Assembly (NCBI GenBank): GCA_003696605.1
Contig: RFGV01000150.1
Coordinates: 1-35,258 of the forward strand
Source of the DNA: Chloroflexota bacterium
GTDB lineage: Bacteria; Chloroflexota; Anaerolineae; Promineifilales; Promineifilaceae
DNA length: 35,258 nucleotides
Direction: 5' to 3'
The translations under genes and the position numbers were made by a program. Below the pieces are notes generated by a model that saw nothing but the letters and a program-made list of their open reading frames with translations, had not been told where the DNA came from and did not search any database. Within the stretch, counting starts at the first letter, position 1. Each line of letters opens with the position of its first letter. Shown here piece by piece: positions 1 to 7,841 of this stretch.

Positions 1-227
1 ATGTCGGGAAGATCGGCGGCCGTAAGAACGGCCGTTACTCCCGGCACAGCCCTGGCATCGGCCGTATCAATCCCCAAAATACGTGCATGGGCATACAAAC
101 TGGTTACAAAACGGGCGTGTAACATACCCGGAATTTGCAAATCTGGCGCAAAACGAAGCTTGCCAGTGACCTTTTCCGGCCCATCTAACAAAGGCATGGG
201 ACGACCAATTTGTTTGAATTCGGTCAT
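1..227 (-). CDS. Molybdenum hydroxylase (xanthine dehydrogenase/CoxL type) large subunit, N-terminal part
   Basis: The first 75 codons are visible; the gene runs off the left edge. The start is ATG at 227, preceded by GAGGAG seven bases upstream. The protein opens with IGRPMPLLDGPEKVTG, followed by GMLHARFVTSLYAHARIL and later VPGVTAVLTAADLPD. This is the normal beginning of the molybdopterin-binding subunit of xanthine dehydrogenase/aldehyde oxidase/CO dehydrogenase enzymes (a/b hammerhead domain). These enzymes hydroxylate purines, aldehydes or CO using a Mo cofactor, with FAD and 2Fe-2S partner subunits. The active-site part lies outside the window, so the substrate cannot be told. It is transcribed divergently from the phosphoesterase gene. 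Confidence 0.82.
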   Translation of the reverse strand, partial: MTEFKQIGRPMPLLDGPEKVTGKLRFAPDLQIPGMLHARFVTSLYAHARILGIDTADARAVPGVTAVLTAADLPD

Positions 228-448
228 GTTTATTCTCCTCTTTCCGGCGGCTGGATGATTTTGTTGCCAAATGGCCCAGTCTCAGATATTGCTTTTTCGG
301 CACAACGCTGTGTTCCATTTGAACACCTGCTGACAAGTTTGCACTGCTTCCAGGCTCCCGTTCTCCATCTTACCGCAGGCACGGCCGTTTTCGCAAACAA
401 ACATTGTTCCGACTGGTCAAAATCAGCCATTTGGTTGAAAATGTGTAC

Positions 449-1285
449 ATGAAAGTCGCTATTCTCTCCGATATTCACGGCAATTTGCCTGCCTGGCAAG
501 CTGTTTGGGCAGATGTGGCTATGTGGCAACCGGAACGGGTAATTATCAATGGGGATGTGGTCAATCGGGGGCCACAATCGGCAGCGTGCTGGCAAGTGGT
601 GGCGCGGGGACAAAAGGAAGATGGATGGCTGGTAGTGCAGGGAAATCATGAACGGTATGTGGCCGAACAGGCACAACAGGATGACGGAAACGGCCGTATC
701 ACCCTGCTCTCGCAATGGACATACCGACAAATGCCCAAAGCGGCCAGCACGTTGGCTCATTTACCCTGGTCAGTTTCCCTGTTTGCCCCGGATGGGAGTG
801 AACTGCGGGCCTGTCATGCAACAATGCACAGCCAGGAAGCAGCCATTTATCCAGATACGCCCGCCAAAGTGATTCGCTCGCAAATGACACCGTTGCCAGC
901 TCTTTTGGCAACAGCACACACCCATATTCCATTTATCCGCACAGTTGGGGATACGTTGTTGGTCAATTCTGGATCAGTGGGGGCGCCAGTGGATGGGGAT
1001 ACGCGGGCGAGTTATGGGCGGGTGTGGTGGCAAAACGGCCGTTGGCACGCAATGATTCGCCGTGTGTCATATGATCGGGCAGCCACAGAACAGCAGTTTC
1101 GTATGTCTGGCTTTCTCACAGAAACAACACCTGTGGCCTGGTTGGTGTTTCATGAGTGGCGGCTGGCACGACAGTTGGTTGTGCCGTGGCGAAAAGCGTA
1201 TGAGGCAGATATTGCTGCGGGGGTGATCGATGAGGAAACGGCCGTTATTCGCTTCCTGACCAGGTACAAACTAACCCGCTTTTAG
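449..1285 (+). CDS. Calcineurin-like metallophosphoesterase
   Basis: A 278-residue protein of the YfcE/MJ0936-like metallophosphoesterase group, which hydrolyses phosphate mono- or diesters with two metal ions. The metal-ligand motifs appear in order: DIHGN (D8, H10), GDVVNRGP (D36), GNHERY (N66, H67) and a C-terminal HTHIP, followed by NSGSVGAP, which is typical of this group. A frame upstream to a TTG at 404 exists, but the ATG at 449 begins directly at the first beta strand (MKVAILSD) and is preferred. There is no strong ribosome site before it. The roughly 90 residues after the catalytic domain are extra and not recognised. The 3' end overlaps the convergent NUDIX gene by 15 bp. The physiological substrate is unknown. 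Confidence 0.85.
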   Translation: MKVAILSDIHGNLPAWQAVWADVAMWQPERVIINGDVVNRGPQSAACWQVVARGQKEDGWLVVQGNHERYVAEQAQQDDGNGRITLLSQWTYRQMPKAASTLAHLPWSVSLFAPDGSELRACHATMHSQEAAIYPDTPAKVIRSQMTPLPALLATAHTHIPFIRTVGDTLLVNSGSVGAPVDGDTRASYGRVWWQNGRWHAMIRRVSYDRAATEQQFRMSGFLTETTPVAWLVFHEWRLARQLVVPWRKAYEADIAAGVIDEETAVIRFLTRYKLTRF

Positions 1286-1798
1286 CCTGGCCAGTAGTTC
1301 CCCCAAGCCAATAATAGTTTTGGCATCTTCAAAGGCGTGTGTGGCCAACATGGCGGGGATTTGCGCCAGAGGCAGCCGCACAATTTCGATTTGCTCATCA
1401 AATTCTGGCTGTTGGGGCACAGGCTTCAGGTCAAAGGCAAGGAAAATGTGCATACGTTCATTGGTAAAACCGGCTGACGTGTAATAGGAAACGGCCGTTA
1501 CCAGCCGCCCGGCCTCATATCCCACTTCCTCTTTCAATTCCTGTTGTGCCCGCTTTTCGGGCAATTCATCTCCTTCCAGCCGCCCGGCAGGAAGTTCCAG
1601 CAAATATTTACCCACAGCAATACGAAACTGGCGAATCAGCACCACCTCCGCCCCCAACACTGGCACTATAGCCACCCCACCTCCGTGTACCACCATTTCC
1701 CTGGAAACAATCAGGCCATCATCCAAAACGGCCGTTCCAGCCACCACCTGAAAAATACGCCCCTCAAAAAACGGCCGTTTCTCCAGCCACCGCTCCAT
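1271..1798 (-). CDS. NUDIX hydrolase, ADP-ribose pyrophosphatase-like
   Basis: A 175-residue NUDIX protein, probably cleaving ADP-ribose or a related nucleoside diphosphate sugar. The start is ATG at 1798, with AAGGAGG nine bases upstream; longer in-frame starts lack a ribosome site. Family features are the strand VVLIRQFR, then LELPAGRLEGDE, which leads into the Nudix box (residues 72-94). The box fits GX5EX7REUXEEXGU except that the arginine of RE is glutamine (Q86, in QELKEEVGY). The glutamates that bind metal are intact, so activity is still likely. The gene overlaps the end of the phosphoesterase gene tail to tail. Substrate assignment rests only on overall resemblance to the ADP-ribose branch. 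Confidence 0.87.
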   Translation of the reverse strand: MERWLEKRPFFEGRIFQVVAGTAVLDDGLIVSREMVVHGGGVAIVPVLGAEVVLIRQFRIAVGKYLLELPAGRLEGDELPEKRAQQELKEEVGYEAGRLVTAVSYYTSAGFTNERMHIFLAFDLKPVPQQPEFDEQIEIVRLPLAQIPAMLATHAFEDAKTIIGLGELLARLKAG

Positions 1799-1948
1799 GC
1801 CACACCTCCTTACAAATCTTAAGTCCATAAGAAAGAATTCTGTACTACCATATGCAATAGGACATATGAGAACCTCTTCCCAAGTAGAGCTGTTTTGCTC
1901 CTGGCGTCGTTTCCCCAACGGCGCCTTTTTTCATGCTCCTATATGGCT

Positions 1949-1973
1949 AATGTCATTCTCTCTAAATGACATT
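1949..1973. promoter_or_regulatory. Inverted repeat between divergent nudix and CBS genes
   Basis: AATGTCATT and AATGACATT form perfect 9-bp arms around a 7-bp spacer, in the 272-bp gap between the divergently oriented NUDIX and CBS genes and about 100 bp before the CBS start. It may be an operator, or a hairpin in a leader. Two CATATG palindromes (1851-1869 region) lie nearby. No regulator can be named. Confidence 0.4.
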
Positions 1974-2070
1974 TGTAACTGGTAACACGCCCCCCCAACC
2001 CTGTACAATGCAATTGATTCACGACAACAAGCAATCATACAACCATGCAGTTGATAAAAGGAGAATCACC

Positions 2071-2493
2071 ATGAAACAGGAACTTGTCAAAGACTGGATG
2101 ACCAAAAATGTCATTACTGTTCGCCCCGACACAACACTACCCGAAGCCCATCGGCTAATGAAAGACCACAACATCCGTCGCCTGCCCGTTGTAAACGAAG
2201 AAGGCAAGCTGATAGGCATCGTCACCCTTGGCGACGTGCGCGAAGCTGAACCATCACAGGCAACCACCCTCAGCATCTGGGAATTAAACTACCTTCTCTC
2301 CAACTTACGCATCAAGGAAATCATGACACCCAATCCCATCACCATCTCTCAGGAAAACACCATCGCTGACGCCGCCCGCTTAATGCTGGAAAACAAAATC
2401 AGCGCCTTGCCAGTGATGGATAACGGAAAACTGGTTGGTATTATCACTGAGTCCGACATCTTCCGTATGGTTGTCAAACATCAATGGGCATAA
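2071..2493 (+). CDS. Two-CBS-domain protein
   Basis: A 140-residue protein made of a single Bateman module. CBS1 starts with VKDWMTKNVITVRPDTTL and ends at GIVTLGDVRE. CBS2 starts with IKEIMTPNPITISQENTI and ends at LVGIITESDIF. Such stand-alone CBS pairs bind adenine nucleotides (AMP, ATP, SAM) and act as energy or redox sensors on partner proteins; which partner is unknown here. The start is ATG at 2071, with AAAGGAGAA upstream; longer in-frame starts are poor. It is followed by a strong bidirectional terminator. Its neighbour pckA is convergent, so co-regulation is not implied. Confidence 0.9.
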   Translation: MKQELVKDWMTKNVITVRPDTTLPEAHRLMKDHNIRRLPVVNEEGKLIGIVTLGDVREAEPSQATTLSIWELNYLLSNLRIKEIMTPNPITISQENTIADAARLMLENKISALPVMDNGKLVGIITESDIFRMVVKHQWA

Positions 2494-2518
2494 CACAATT
2501 CCTCCTCATCTGAGTAAA

Positions 2519-2553
2519 AAAAGGGGCGTAGCCAGTTCGGTTACGCCCCTTTT
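2519..2553. terminator. Bidirectional intrinsic terminator between the CBS gene and pckA
   Basis: AAAAGGGGCGTA pairs perfectly with TACGCCCCTTTT, and the stem continues inward as GCC/GGT around an AGTTC loop. T-runs exist on both strands; the minus-strand run of seven T is longer. It separates two convergent genes and can serve both. Confidence 0.9.
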
Positions 2554-2577
2554 GACTTGCTACTCAATTCTGGTCAA

Positions 2578-4188
2578 TCATCGGGGTTGAGGACCAGCGG
2601 CAATAATTTCGGCCGTTACACCATCCTCAAACTGCTTAAAATTCTCAACAAACATATTCACCAGCTTCATCGCCTGCGCATCATACGCCGCCGGATCAGA
2701 CCAGGTATTCCGCGGATTCAGCACATCATCCGGCACCCCATCAACATGCACCGGAATCTGCAAACCAAAGAACGGCTCCGTAAACGTTTCCACATCATCC
2801 AGTTCACCGTTCAATGCTGCCGAAACCATCCGCCGCGTATAAGCCAGCTTCATACGACTACCTACACCGTATGGGCCGCCAGTCCAGCCGGTATTCACCA
2901 ACCAGACCTGCGCCCCATGCTTGTCAATCCGCTCACCCAACAACCGGGCATATTCTCCCGGATGCAACGGCATAAACGGCGCCCCAAAACAGGCACTAAA
3001 ATTCGGTTGAGGCTCCGTAACACCACGCTCTGTACCAGCCACTTTGGCCGTGTAACCACTCAGAAAATGGTACATAGCTTGTTCTTTGGTCAGCTTACTG
3101 ATAGGAGGCAATACACCAAACGCATCTGCCGTCAAGAAAATAATATGTCGGGCATGCCCGGCCATTCCACTGGGATCTGCATTCGGAATATGGGTGATGG
3201 GATAGCTGGCACGGGTATTTTCCGTGCGCGAATCATCATCCAGATCAACACGACGGGTTTCATTGTCATACACTACATTTTCCAGAATTGTGCCAAAGCG
3301 GCGAGTGGTGGCATAAATTTCCGGTTCGCCGTTGGGATCGAGTCGAATTACTTTAGCGTAGCACCCGCCCTCAAAGTTGAATACTCCATTATCACTCCAG
3401 CCATGCTCGTCGTCACCAATGAGATGGCGCGTGGGATCATTGCTCAAAGTTGTTTTGCCCGTACCGCTGAGGCCAAAGAAAATGGCTACGTCATCCTTAT
3501 CTTTGCCGTAGTTGGCACTACAATGCATACTCATCACACCCCGTTTGGGCAGGTAGTAGTTCATCGCGGTAAAAATACTTTTCTTGATCTCTCCAGCATA
3601 TTCTGTGCCGCCAATGAGTACCAGCTTTTTGCCAAAATCCACCAGAATAAAGGTCTGGCTGTTTGTTCCGTCCACCTCTGGCTCAGCATGAAAACGAGGC
3701 ATGTCAATAACGGTGAATTCGGGAACATGATGCCGCAGTTTTTCGGGGTCGTTTTCGCGGACGAACATGTTGCGGGCGAAGAGATTGTGCCAGGCGTATT
3801 CGGTGATGATGCGGACAGGCATCCGATAGTCTGGATCGGTACCTACGTACCCATCAAATACAAAAATGTCTCGGTTTTGAATGTATCCCAGCATTTTGCG
3901 GTAGAGGCTGTCGAATTTTTCCTGGGAAATCGGCCGGTTGACTTTGCCCCACCAGATGTCTTTTTCGCTGGTTGGTTCCTGAACGATGAATTTGTCGTTA
4001 GGTGAGCGACCGGTGTGATCGCCTGTATTGACGACTATGGGGCCCAGGTGGGCGATGACACCTTCGCGCCGCCGCACGACTTGTTCGTATAACATGGGGG
4101 TGGAAAGGTTCCAATAAACTGTGCCGGCGTTTTTGATGCCGTGGTTTTCTACGCCGTATTGACTGACGACAGGACCAAAGTTTTGCAT
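2578..4188 (-). CDS. pckA: Phosphoenolpyruvate carboxykinase (ATP)
   Basis: A 536-residue enzyme that converts oxaloacetate plus ATP to phosphoenolpyruvate, CO2 and ADP, the entry step of gluconeogenesis. The length is normal for the ATP-dependent family. Visible signatures are the kinase-1a P-loop GLSGTGKTTLS (about residue 250), the metal and phosphate motif GDDEHGWSDNGVFNFEGG, the N-terminal RSPNDKFIV (oxaloacetate-binding RSP), and ENVVYD. The start is ATG at 4188 with AAGGAG nine bases upstream; a TTG six codons earlier is less likely. It is monocistronic and ends at the bidirectional terminator. The dispersed palindrome is almost absent from this gene (one TCGGCCGT near 2611), unlike most neighbours. 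Confidence 0.97.
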   Translation of the reverse strand: MQNFGPVVSQYGVENHGIKNAGTVYWNLSTPMLYEQVVRRREGVIAHLGPIVVNTGDHTGRSPNDKFIVQEPTSEKDIWWGKVNRPISQEKFDSLYRKMLGYIQNRDIFVFDGYVGTDPDYRMPVRIITEYAWHNLFARNMFVRENDPEKLRHHVPEFTVIDMPRFHAEPEVDGTNSQTFILVDFGKKLVLIGGTEYAGEIKKSIFTAMNYYLPKRGVMSMHCSANYGKDKDDVAIFFGLSGTGKTTLSNDPTRHLIGDDEHGWSDNGVFNFEGGCYAKVIRLDPNGEPEIYATTRRFGTILENVVYDNETRRVDLDDDSRTENTRASYPITHIPNADPSGMAGHARHIIFLTADAFGVLPPISKLTKEQAMYHFLSGYTAKVAGTERGVTEPQPNFSACFGAPFMPLHPGEYARLLGERIDKHGAQVWLVNTGWTGGPYGVGSRMKLAYTRRMVSAALNGELDDVETFTEPFFGLQIPVHVDGVPDDVLNPRNTWSDPAAYDAQAMKLVNMFVENFKQFEDGVTAEIIAAGPQPR

Positions 4189-4282
4189 GGTAATTACTCC
4201 TTCCAATCAGGTTGAGAAATAGCAGGTTTTTTGAGTAACTGCCGTGCAGAAATTTGGCAGGCAGAAAAAAGCTGGGGACTTT

Positions 4283-4408
4283 GTAACTATTCAGGTATGG
4301 TTATTATTTCCCGCAAAGGATACCAGGAACACTAAGCAGAATGTTTTCGTTTCTTTGCGCCCTTTGTGTGCTTTGCGGTTAAATTTTTAACGAAGCCTGT
4401 ATAGTTAC
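4283..4408. repeat. 126-bp element bounded by 13-bp imperfect inverted repeats (MITE-like)
   Basis: GTAACTATTCAGG at 4283-4295 and CCTGTATAGTTAC at 4396-4408 are inverted copies with one mismatch. The inside has no gene. It contains CTTTGCGCCCTTTGTGTGCTT, trimmed here to the recurring CTTTG-unit pattern, of a kind I associate with dispersed intergenic repeats in other bacterial genomes. It fills much of the 346-bp gap between pckA and the DUF3592 gene. Target-site duplications are not evident. A related terminus (GTACCTATACAGG, 12 of 13 matches) occurs alone at 21240-21252. Confidence 0.5.
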
Positions 4409-4534
4409 AGTGATTTTTGCTTTTTTCGTGCCGCTTTGTTTCTGTGCAGTTACTTCTCTTGTAGTTTACGACTTTGTGAAATTAAAAACAAATAAAATAA
4501 GGGAGGAATTGGGGGGAAGTGGGGTGGAAGTGGA

Positions 4535-5044
4535 TTATAGGGTGAATACTCGGAGGAATGGTGCGGAAATTTTTCCTATGAAAAGGGCGATGGTGACGAT
4601 GGAAGTGACAGATAAGAAGCATAATCCCATAGCCAGGGGAAAGTAACTGCTCCAGGTAACGCCGGGTTCAAGAACGGCCGTTTCTGGCAACTCCGGATTA
4701 TAATAAACCGTCACCCTCTTTCCCACCGGATACCGCGCCACAACCTCTTCCGCATGACTCCGATCGCTGGAACCATACTCCCCAAAACTAACCGTATCCG
4801 ACACATACCGATGATCATCCACCACATAAGAATAACTCACATCGGCATAATAAGTCGTTCCATCAGAATCCGAACTTGCCCGTACAGAAGAAGCAACCAC
4901 CTCACCAGTCGTAGTCGGCCATCCCTCACTCACACGCGCATTACGCAAAACATTAACCCCTACAATAGTAAGGGTAATACTCGCCACAAAAAACAACCCC
5001 AGAAACAGCACATAAAAACAACCCCAAAAAAGTTTTTGAATCAT
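4535..5044 (-). CDS. DUF3592 membrane protein
   Basis: A 169-residue protein with an N-terminal membrane segment (about residues 8-32), a central extracytoplasmic region and a second membrane segment (about 135-158). The central part, with WPTTTGEVVASS, DVSYSYVVDDHRYVSDTVSFG, and YPVGKRVTVYYNPELPETAVL split over about 60 residues, is the typical pattern of DUF3592. The function of that family is unknown. The start is ATG at 5044; the ribosome site is weak (GGGGTG). It stands alone, with no obvious partner. Confidence 0.82.
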   Translation of the reverse strand: MIQKLFWGCFYVLFLGLFFVASITLTIVGVNVLRNARVSEGWPTTTGEVVASSVRASSDSDGTTYYADVSYSYVVDDHRYVSDTVSFGEYGSSDRSHAEEVVARYPVGKRVTVYYNPELPETAVLEPGVTWSSYFPLAMGLCFLSVTSIVTIALFIGKISAPFLRVFTL

Positions 5045-5246
5045 AACTCATCACCCCAGTTTGTTTAAGACGCCCACATTTCAAGAAATAGCCTCTATTT
5101 GGCCTGCTTTACAAACCTTGTTACGTTTTTATTATGTTTGGCAACAAGTGGGTTTGCAACCTGACTCTTGTACGGTAGGGTATCGTGTCGATGGCAGGAA
5201 AATTTTTGTGGCTTTTTACTGCCTTCATAACACGAAAATTGTTTAA

Positions 5247-5272
5247 CAAGAGAAAAATAACTCTTGTATAAT
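5247..5272 (+). promoter_or_regulatory. Probable -10 box with an abutting inverted repeat, upstream of the CoA-binding protein gene
   Basis: CAAGAG (5247-5252) and CTCTTG (5261-5266) form an inverted repeat that directly abuts a perfect TATAAT at 5267-5272. No good -35 hexamer is seen at the right distance. The dyad occupies the -35/-10 spacer, so it could be a repressor or activator site. The start codon is at 5300, giving a very short leader. Confidence 0.5.
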
Positions 5273-5299
5273 AAATATGCGTTCTGAGGTCGCAAACAT

Positions 5300-5713
5300 A
5301 TGAGCGAAGACAAAATCATCGAAAAAATTTTGAAAAACAGTAAAACCATTGCAGTTGTAGGCTTCTCATCCCATCCGTCACGTGCCGGTTATTATGTTCC
5401 TGCCTATCTTTATGCCCAAGGGTATCGCATCATCCCTGTCAATCCATACTTGCATACCGAGGCATTTGGCGAAAAGCCGCATCCTGATTTGCTTTCTATT
5501 CGGGAGCCGGTGGATTTGGTACTTATCTTTCGCCGCAGTGAGCATGTGTTACCGGTGGTGGAAGAGGCCATACAAATTGGCGCGCGGGCAGTTTGGATGC
5601 AGTTGGGTATTGTGAATGAAGAAGCAGCGGTCTTGGCTCGCAATGCAGGACTGGACGTAGTTATGAATGCCTGTATGTTGGTAGAGCATCGCAACCGCTC
5701 TCATGTATTGTAA
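5300..5713 (+). CDS. CoA-binding domain protein (YccU-like)
   Basis: A 137-residue stand-alone CoA-binding Rossmann domain. The first strand and glycine loop are TIAVVGFSSHPSRAGYYVP. Later come GYRIIPVNP, the DLVLIFRR strand, GARAVWMQLGI and the C-terminal CMLVEHRN, all typical of the YccU/YneT group related to the succinyl-CoA synthetase alpha N-terminus. The precise role in the cell is unknown for the family. The start is ATG at 5300 with GAGGT upstream. A TATAAT box overlapping a dyad lies about 30 bp before it. The next gene, 101 bp downstream, may be separately expressed. Confidence 0.9.
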   Translation: MSEDKIIEKILKNSKTIAVVGFSSHPSRAGYYVPAYLYAQGYRIIPVNPYLHTEAFGEKPHPDLLSIREPVDLVLIFRRSEHVLPVVEEAIQIGARAVWMQLGIVNEEAAVLARNAGLDVVMNACMLVEHRNRSHVL

Positions 5714-5814
5714 GCTGTAACACCCCTTCTGTTTTTCTTGCCTGCTTGCAACTTCTGTTTAGCTTGTCCGTATAGATGGCAGTAACGGACAGGAAGATTG
5801 GAGGTTGCCTGAAA

Positions 5815-6195
5815 ATGAGTGAAGAAATTGAAGCGTTAAAAGAAGCAGAAAAGGAAGCAATGGGAATACCTCGTGGAAATGTTTGTTGGCGCTCTGATTG
5901 GACGGCGGGTGTTGTGTTAATCGGGCTGGGATCGTTGTTTTTATTGCAGCGACTAACAGGGTTTCATTTGCATAATTGGTGGGCGCTGTTTTTGCTGTTT
6001 CCGGCGGTAGGAAGTGTGGGCAAAGCATGGGAGATTTATCAACAGCATGGACATTGGACACGGAAAAGTCGGCAGGCTCTGGGAGGCGCGTTTTTTCTTT
6101 CGAGTGTAGGCGTGGCCTTTTTGTTGGGTATTAGTGAGATATGGCCGGTGATATTGATTGGGTTGGGGATTACGGTTCTTGTGAGTGGTAAATGA
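5815..6195 (+). CDS. Small polytopic membrane protein, LiaF-N-terminus/DUF5668-like
   Basis: A 126-residue protein with a short charged N-terminus (EEIEALKEAEKEAMG) followed by three or four membrane segments: GVVLIGLGSLFLLQRL, WWALFLLFPAVG, GGAFFLSSVGVAFLLG and IWPVILIGLGITVLVSG. The repeated pattern G-x-x-x-I-G-L-G with a following WP-type helix resembles membrane domains found at the N-terminus of LiaF-like proteins; this is a fold resemblance only. The start is ATG at 5815 with GGAGG ten bases upstream; an ATG at 5776 lacks a site. The function is unknown. Confidence 0.72.
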   Translation: MSEEIEALKEAEKEAMGIPRGNVCWRSDWTAGVVLIGLGSLFLLQRLTGFHLHNWWALFLLFPAVGSVGKAWEIYQQHGHWTRKSRQALGGAFFLSSVGVAFLLGISEIWPVILIGLGITVLVSGK

Positions 6196-6216
6196 GGTTG
6201 TTTTGAGGCGCTGTAA

Positions 6217-6711
6217 TTAGTCGTGCAGATTTTTCTCTTCGTTTGGAAGAGGGGATTTGGGGGGTAAAAAGAGGAATCGGGTGGAAACGGCCGTTGTTAC
6301 CCACACACTCATCATTCCCGCCACCAAATACCAAAACGCCACCACCGGCGCATCCACCTCATCTGCCGCCACCATCAAAATATTCAACACCGCCGCAACA
6401 CGCGCTGCACGCACTACCCGCCTCCTATCAGTTACCCCTGCCCACCCCATCACCCCGCCAACCATCCCCCCCAACAACACAGCAAACAACAGCGGCACCA
6501 CCAACGCCCACCAATTAAAATACAGCCGATTACGCAACAACTGCCCTACCAACAACGCCAATGGCAACGGATCTGCGGGCACACGTCCTGGCACCAACCC
6601 ACTCCCCAAACCAGATACCCCCATTCCCAACAGGCCAACTGCTCCCCCAACCAACCACTCCATATAACCAGACAACCATACACGTACACGTTCCAACATC
6701 CACCATAGCAT
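6217..6711 (-). CDS. Hypothetical polytopic membrane protein
   Basis: About 164 residues with four hydrophobic stretches: WLVGGAVGLLGMGVSGLG, YFNWWALVVPLLFAVLLGG, AAVLNILMVAADE and VAFWYLVAGMMSVWV. A small basic loop (TDRRRVVRAARVA) follows the second stretch. No family is recognised. The start is uncertain: ATGs at 6711 and 6699 and near 6660 are possible, and none has a convincing ribosome site. The gene is transcribed divergently from the thioesterase gene. The coding strand is strongly G-rich and the opposite strand C-rich, which gives many open antisense frames here. Confidence 0.5.
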   Translation of the reverse strand: MLWWMLERVRVWLSGYMEWLVGGAVGLLGMGVSGLGSGLVPGRVPADPLPLALLVGQLLRNRLYFNWWALVVPLLFAVLLGGMVGGVMGWAGVTDRRRVVRAARVAAVLNILMVAADEVDAPVVAFWYLVAGMMSVWVTTAVSTRFLFLPPKSPLPNEEKNLHD

Positions 6712-6825
6712 ACCCGCCAAACCCAACCCCAACCGTAGGCCACAACACCTATCATGGCAAATTGCTAGGGGAAAACAATACTGGTAATATCTACCAGCAA
6801 ACAACCCACAGGCAACAGGTGAAAA

Positions 6826-7344
6826 ATGAGCGACTCTGAAAACACACACACCTATCAAGTTAAATGGCACCCACCCCAAAAACAATTACAGGCAGCCCAA
6901 ACAATGAATGGCCTTGATTATTTTCGGGCAATGGTCGCCGGAAAAATTCCGCCACCACCCATTGCCAGCCTGATGGGCTTCACAATGGAAGAAGCAGAAG
7001 AAGGTCGTGTCGTCTTTGCCGTCACCCCCCAGGAAATCCATTACAACCCAATGGGCACCGTACATGGTGGACTGGCAGCAACCTTGCTGGACTCAGCAAT
7101 GACCTGTGCCATTCAGTCCACCCTCCCCAAAGGCATTGCCTCCACAACCATAGAACTCCATATCAACTACATTCGCCCTATCACAAGCCAGACCGGGCGG
7201 TTGCGTTGTATTGGAGAGATTATTCATGTGGGGCGCACCATCGCCACAGCCAAAGGACGTGTAGTGGATGAAAATGACAAGCTGTATGCCCACGGGACAA
7301 CTACTTGTATGGTTTTCTCCATTACACCAGCCCCCCAAAAATAA
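6826..7344 (+). CDS. PaaI-like hotdog thioesterase
   Basis: A 172-residue hotdog-fold acyl-CoA thioesterase. The catalytic segment NPMGTVHGGLAATLLDSAM (HGG motif, with the Asp on the central helix) is typical of PaaI/4HBT proteins, followed by TIELHINYIRPI and the final strand HGTTTCMVF. Such enzymes hydrolyse aryl- or acyl-CoA. The preceding 45 residues are a polar extension rich in Gln and Pro. The start is ATG at 6826 with AGGTG upstream. It appears to be a single gene, with its own region upstream shared with the divergent membrane protein gene. Confidence 0.92.
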   Translation: MSDSENTHTYQVKWHPPQKQLQAAQTMNGLDYFRAMVAGKIPPPPIASLMGFTMEEAEEGRVVFAVTPQEIHYNPMGTVHGGLAATLLDSAMTCAIQSTLPKGIASTTIELHINYIRPITSQTGRLRCIGEIIHVGRTIATAKGRVVDENDKLYAHGTTTCMVFSITPAPQK

Positions 7345-7459
7345 CATAAGGAACTTCAGGAAAGCCGACAACTCAACCAAATAGCATTTTCCACAACAAC
7401 TGTCAGAAAAACTTCTTTGCTCAATATAGCATCAGAAGTACGTAAGATCTCGCAAAATA

Positions 7460-7487
7460 TTGAAAAATGGAACATTTGTGCTATATT
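7460..7487 (+). promoter_or_regulatory. Sigma-70-type promoter for the moaD-like gene
   Basis: TTGAAA at 7460-7465, a 16-bp spacer and TATATT at 7482-7487 lie 37 bp before the MoaD-like start codon. The position and the match to consensus are good. Confidence 0.65.
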
Positions 7488-7523
7488 CGGGGCATTATCT
7501 TGTTCTATTACACAGAGGAAATT

Positions 7524-7799
7524 ATGGCCACTGTAAAATTTACCCGCCATCTGGTCCGTTACTTCCCTGCCCTGAGCGACCGTGTTCAGGCAACCGGATG
7601 CACAGTCGCTGAAATTATTGCTGATCTGGATCGACAATTTCCTGGCCTAGCTGATTATATCGTTGATGATCAGGGGGCGTTGCGCAAGCATGTTAATATT
7701 TTCTTGGGGGGAGACCTTGTCCGAGATCGCCAACACTTGCAAGATCCGGTAAGTGAAACGGATGAATTGTATATTTTTCAGGCGCTTTCCGGTGGCTAA
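7524..7799 (+). CDS. MoaD/ThiS-family ubiquitin-like protein
   Basis: A 91-residue beta-grasp sulfur-carrier-like protein. It starts as MATVKFTRHLVRYFP, contains a region with VNIFLGGDLVRD, and ends in the exposed di-glycine ALSGG that E1-like enzymes adenylate. MoaD and ThiS carry sulfur as a C-terminal thiocarboxylate; some relatives act as protein modifiers. No MoaE, MoeB, ThiF or other Moco genes are nearby, so its pathway is open. The start is ATG at 7524 with AGAGGAA upstream. It is 42 bp ahead of an Asp-box beta-propeller gene, with which it probably forms an operon. Confidence 0.9.
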   Translation: MATVKFTRHLVRYFPALSDRVQATGCTVAEIIADLDRQFPGLADYIVDDQGALRKHVNIFLGGDLVRDRQHLQDPVSETDELYIFQALSGG

Positions 7800-7841
7800 A
7801 TCCGTCTTTATTGACCTTTGTTGACAAGGAGAATTTATCTA

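Noticed and set aside
2557-4005. 482-codon open frame on the plus strand
   Set aside because: It is antisense to the full-length, motif-complete pckA gene and has no ribosome site or recognisable domain.
6257-6667. Plus-strand frames encoding Thr/Pro/Asn-rich proteins
   Set aside because: They are low-complexity shadows of the opposite-strand membrane protein gene, caused by the C-rich strand.
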